Shown: positions 61,598 through 64,000 of the stretch, piece by piece | Layout of the letters: each line of letters begins with the position of its first letter | How positions within the stretch are numbered: position 1 is the first letter of the stretch | From: Clostridiaceae bacterium | GTDB lineage: Bacteria; Cyanobacteriota; Vampirovibrionia; Gastranaerophilales; Gastranaerophilaceae | DNA: 64,000 nucleotides | NCBI GenBank assembly: GCA_022641775.1 | Contig: JALCDS010000003.1 | Coordinates: 1 to 64,000, forward strand | Direction of reading: 5' to 3' | Made by a program: the position numbers and the translations under genes | The notes under the pieces: model-generated | The model's database searches: none | Seen by the model: the letters and a program-made list of their open reading frames with translations, nothing else | What the model was told of the DNA's origin: nothing

Positions 61598-61823
61598 GTT
61601 TACCTTCTTCGGAATTATAAATGTATATGAAATAATAAATTTGATAAAAAACAATAATATATTAACTTTTGTAAACAGCTGAAAACCCTTGGTAAATCTA
61701 CTCATATATAGTTTTTATCTCTTAACGATATAAAAATGATATACAAAATGCGCAATTCCTTTAAATTAAATGTTTTTACATGAATGTGAAGAGTTTATTA
61801 GCATAAACAGAAAGGATATTATT

Positions 61824-62579
61824 ATGGGATCAGTACAAAAAATTACAGTTAAGAATGGAGACACATTAGCAAAAATAGCAAAGGCTAATAATACTACGGT
61901 AGAACAGCTTGCTAAATTGAACAACATTAAAGATGTCAATATTCTTAAAGCAGGACAAAAACTTGTTTTGACTGGAGACAAGGGTGTTGCATTGGAACAT
62001 CAAGTTAGTGATGCTAAACTTGAAAAACAAATTGCAGAACAACAAAAAGAAATTCAGGCTTTGAAAGACAGAACAATTGCGAGTCAAGTTAAACAAGAAG
62101 TAGTTGAAAAGTATAATAGCGTAAAGAAAGAAGTTAAGGCTGTTGAGAAAAAAGTCGTAGATACCGGAAAAGCTATATACAAAGGTGGTAAAAAAGTTAT
62201 CAGAACCGGCATTGAAACAGGTGAAACTGTTGACAGAACAATTGCAACATATGCTAAAAACTTTGCACATACTGCAAGAGGTAAATTGAAAGCAGATTTA
62301 ACTCCTGCTCAAGTTCATAAACAACCTAATTTCAAAAAGATGACAAAAGCACAAATCTTGGCTTATCAACAAAAAGAAATTCAAGCTTTGAAAAACAAAA
62401 CAATTTCTCAGCAATTAAGAGAAGAAATTAAAGAAAATATAAGAGTTGCAGAAAATGCTGTAAAATCATTCTATAACTCAGGAGTTGATGCAGTTTACAA
62501 TGGAGTAAGCAAAGCATATCATACAGTTGCTAATGGAGTAAAAGGTATGTATAGCTGGGCAAAGAGCTTATTTGATTAG
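61824..62579 (+). CDS. LysM-domain protein
   Basis: The 251-residue protein starts MGSVQKITVKNGDTLAKIAK and has a LysM domain to about residue 52 (KAGQKLVL). Two similar segments follow, EIQALKDRTIASQVKQEVVE and EIQALKNKTISQQLREEIKE, within helical regions. No signal peptide or enzymatic domain is seen. GAAAGG precedes ATG 61824. It may bind cell wall after non-classical export or act inside. Confidence 0.8.
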   Translation: MGSVQKITVKNGDTLAKIAKANNTTVEQLAKLNNIKDVNILKAGQKLVLTGDKGVALEHQVSDAKLEKQIAEQQKEIQALKDRTIASQVKQEVVEKYNSVKKEVKAVEKKVVDTGKAIYKGGKKVIRTGIETGETVDRTIATYAKNFAHTARGKLKADLTPAQVHKQPNFKKMTKAQILAYQQKEIQALKNKTISQQLREEIKENIRVAENAVKSFYNSGVDAVYNGVSKAYHTVANGVKGMYSWAKSLFD

Positions 62580-62601
62580 TAATCCGATAATAATACCAAA
62601 T

Positions 62602-62638
62602 AAAAAGGCTTGTATAATTTAATTATACAGGCCTTTTT
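62602..62638. terminator. terminator
   Basis: AAAAAGGC...TGTATAATT pairs with AATTATACA...GCCTTTTT. It lies between the LysM gene and the converging gene at 62658. Confidence 0.8.
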
Positions 62639-62657
62639 GATATTATAAAGTTTAGTT

Positions 62658-63098
62658 TTATCTGTCAGTTTCAAAATCTGTCATAAAGTCATTATATTCT
62701 TGTTCAATTTTTTCTTCAATATTTTTTTCATCATCTTTTTGAGAATTTTGTTCGGAATCTTTTTCTTTATGTTGGTTATTTTCTTTATCTTTTAGGTTAT
62801 TATGAAGTTCCTCAATTTGTTTTTTTTCATCGTTATAGAGCGCTTGTTTTCTGGCATTGATAACATTTGCAACATTCATCATAGCAAGGGAATTGAGAGT
62901 GGCGCGGAGAACGGCACTTCTGTCCATATATTTGTCATCTTTTTTCCCTTCTTCTTCATTTTGTTGTTGCGCAAAATACTCGCCGCCTTGTCCCATTTTA
63001 TCATCTTGAGTTTTGGCAGCTGTTCCTGAGATATCTCCGCTTTTGAAATTGAAAGAACCTCCGATTCCAAAGTATCCTGCTGATCTGTTATCGACCAT
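62658..63098 (-). CDS. charged protein, unknown
   Basis: The 146-residue protein MVDNRSAGYFGIGGSFNFKS is Gly/Ser-rich at the N-terminus, has a central helix (RSAVLRATLNSLAMMNVANV) and a highly charged Glu/Lys/Asp/Gln tail likely to form a coiled coil. GAGGGAAAATC precedes the ATG. No family is recognised. Confidence 0.6.
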   Translation of the reverse strand: MVDNRSAGYFGIGGSFNFKSGDISGTAAKTQDDKMGQGGEYFAQQQNEEEGKKDDKYMDRSAVLRATLNSLAMMNVANVINARKQALYNDEKKQIEELHNNLKDKENNQHKEKDSEQNSQKDDEKNIEEKIEQEYNDFMTDFETDR

Positions 63099-63297
63099 GA
63101 TTTTCCCTCTGTGTTTTTTATATCCTTGTTATTGTATAGAAATATCGGAAATTTAAAATCCTCTAAATAAATTATTTTGCTAGTTTATTGCTAAAAATTT
63201 ACAAAAGTAAAAATCAGTTTCACCCTTGAAAAATCCTGAAAAATATGATATCATGAGATGAGGTATTACTTCAATCTTTAGGAAGGATATTTGGGTT

Positions 63298-63984
63298 ATG
63301 AAAAAATTTAAAGGATTTACGTTAACGGAACTTATGGTTGCATTAGCTGTAATTGGTGTTTTAACGGCTATTGTTACTCCAACGATTATGAGAATAAGAC
63401 CGAATAGAAACAAAATGATGATTAAAAAAGCGTATTATACGGCAGAAAATATTATAACATCTTTAATCAACAATACAACATATTATAATGATTTGAGTGA
63501 TGTTCAAGACAAGGCATATCTAGGATTTGATGTTTTGAATGGCTGTACTGCTGATGGAGTAGATATTCCAGGTAATGCTCATAAATTTGCCGAACTTTTT
63601 GCATCAAAATTAAATACAAAAGGAGATTGTACGGATGAAAATAGTTTTCATATATGTACAACTACTGATGGATTAATTTGGTATATACCAATTTCTACAT
63701 TTGGTGGTACTGCAGGAGATGGTACAAAAGGTGGCGATGGAGTTAATCAAGCAACTATGTTTGTTGATGTAAATGGCGATGATGCCCCAAATTGCAGACA
63801 AAATTCTAAAAATTATTCCGGTTCATCATGTACAGCTTCCGATGAAGATTTTGACCAATTTGGTATTGTAATCAGAGAAGATGGCAAGATGCAGATAGAT
63901 GCAACAGGAACTGGAACTGGGTGCACGGGGGATTGTAAAGCTGCTGAAGATATCCAAATTGATACAAAGGTATCCGGTGATTAG
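63298..63984 (+). CDS. type IV pilin-like protein
   Basis: The 228-residue protein begins MKKFKGFTLTELMVALAVIG, a standard prepilin N-terminus (cut after G6, F7 methylated). The soluble domain has FVDVNGDDAPNCRQ, related to the DVNG motif of the other pilins, and several cysteines. AGGAAGGATA precedes the ATG. It is complete in the window, near its right edge. Confidence 0.9.
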   Translation: MKKFKGFTLTELMVALAVIGVLTAIVTPTIMRIRPNRNKMMIKKAYYTAENIITSLINNTTYYNDLSDVQDKAYLGFDVLNGCTADGVDIPGNAHKFAELFASKLNTKGDCTDENSFHICTTTDGLIWYIPISTFGGTAGDGTKGGDGVNQATMFVDVNGDDAPNCRQNSKNYSGSSCTASDEDFDQFGIVIREDGKMQIDATGTGTGCTGDCKAAEDIQIDTKVSGD

Positions 63985-64000
63985 CGAATTTTTGCAGAGG

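Noticed and set aside
61824-62579. LysM protein considered as a peptidoglycan hydrolase
   Set aside because: No catalytic domain and no signal peptide can be seen.

Overview
The window is AT-rich bacterial chromosome. It most likely comes from a non-photosynthetic relative of Cyanobacteria, of the gut Melainabacteria/Vampirovibrionia (Gastranaerophilales) type. This placement is inferred from four things: an LdpA-like iron-sulfur protein otherwise typical of cyanobacteria, several type IV pilin-like proteins with the AFTLAEVLITLG signal, an anaerobic fermentative gene set (two [FeFe] hydrogenase-type proteins and a Rex-box-controlled AdhE), and no photosynthesis or respiratory-chain genes. 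No rRNA or tRNA gene was found.

Layout. 1-4.6 kb is the end of a Mu-type transposable element on the minus strand (MuA-like DDE transposase, MuB-like ATPase, a catalytic-domain-less tyrosine-recombinase fragment, an HTH protein and small ORFs). It has palindromic operator-like sites upstream and a fragment of a UvrD-type helicase at the left edge. It abuts the 3' end of tmRNA (4637-5035). 5-9.7 kb holds an HTH/zinc-ribbon gene, an unusual lipoprotein, recA with a MerR-like coiled-coil partner, a TonB-C-like lipoprotein and rpmB. 9.8-14.7 kb is a hydrogenase operon: thioredoxin-like [2Fe-2S] protein, HydS-type sensory hydrogenase with PAS domain, SpoIIE-type phosphatase, second [2Fe-2S] protein and a catalytic-type [FeFe] hydrogenase. 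14.8-31.8 kb contains purB, a structured RNA leader, hpf, a glycosyltransferase, pilin-like genes, a HEAT-repeat protein, a histidine kinase, GtrA, a marR-ldpA pair, PHP and UDG genes, an AAA ATPase, ilvE, a divergent MerR/flavoprotein pair, two tandem pilins and an OppD-like ATPase.

32-48.7 kb carries a LysM-like large protein, a Xer recombinase, a TPR protein, engB, Rex-regulated adhE, several lineage-specific proteins, two-way transport genes (CDF, PnuC), crcB behind a fluoride riboswitch, a 399-bp MITE-like element with 26-bp terminal inverted repeats, a Dxs-like enzyme and an aminotransferase. 48.7-64 kb is rich in proteins with no clear family (a 1239-residue EF-hand/J-domain/AKAEAQ-repeat protein, a TPR protein, a metallopeptidase lipoprotein, a LysM protein), with ogt, ispF, a HAD phosphatase and a fourth pilin among them.

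Themes that cut across the window: (i) at least nine genes have no Shine-Dalgarno sequence but a -10 hexamer ending 6-7 nt before the ATG, which points to leaderless transcripts; (ii) five otherwise unrelated proteins share an N-terminal [IVT][SN][FY][TQ]G motif; (iii) two tandem pilins carry the prepilin cleavage motif twice; (iv) near-identical MerR-type 19-bp-spacer promoters lie upstream of a flavoprotein gene and, 16.6 kb away, upstream of the MITE and the Dxs-like gene. All functional calls come from reading motifs; no database search was run.
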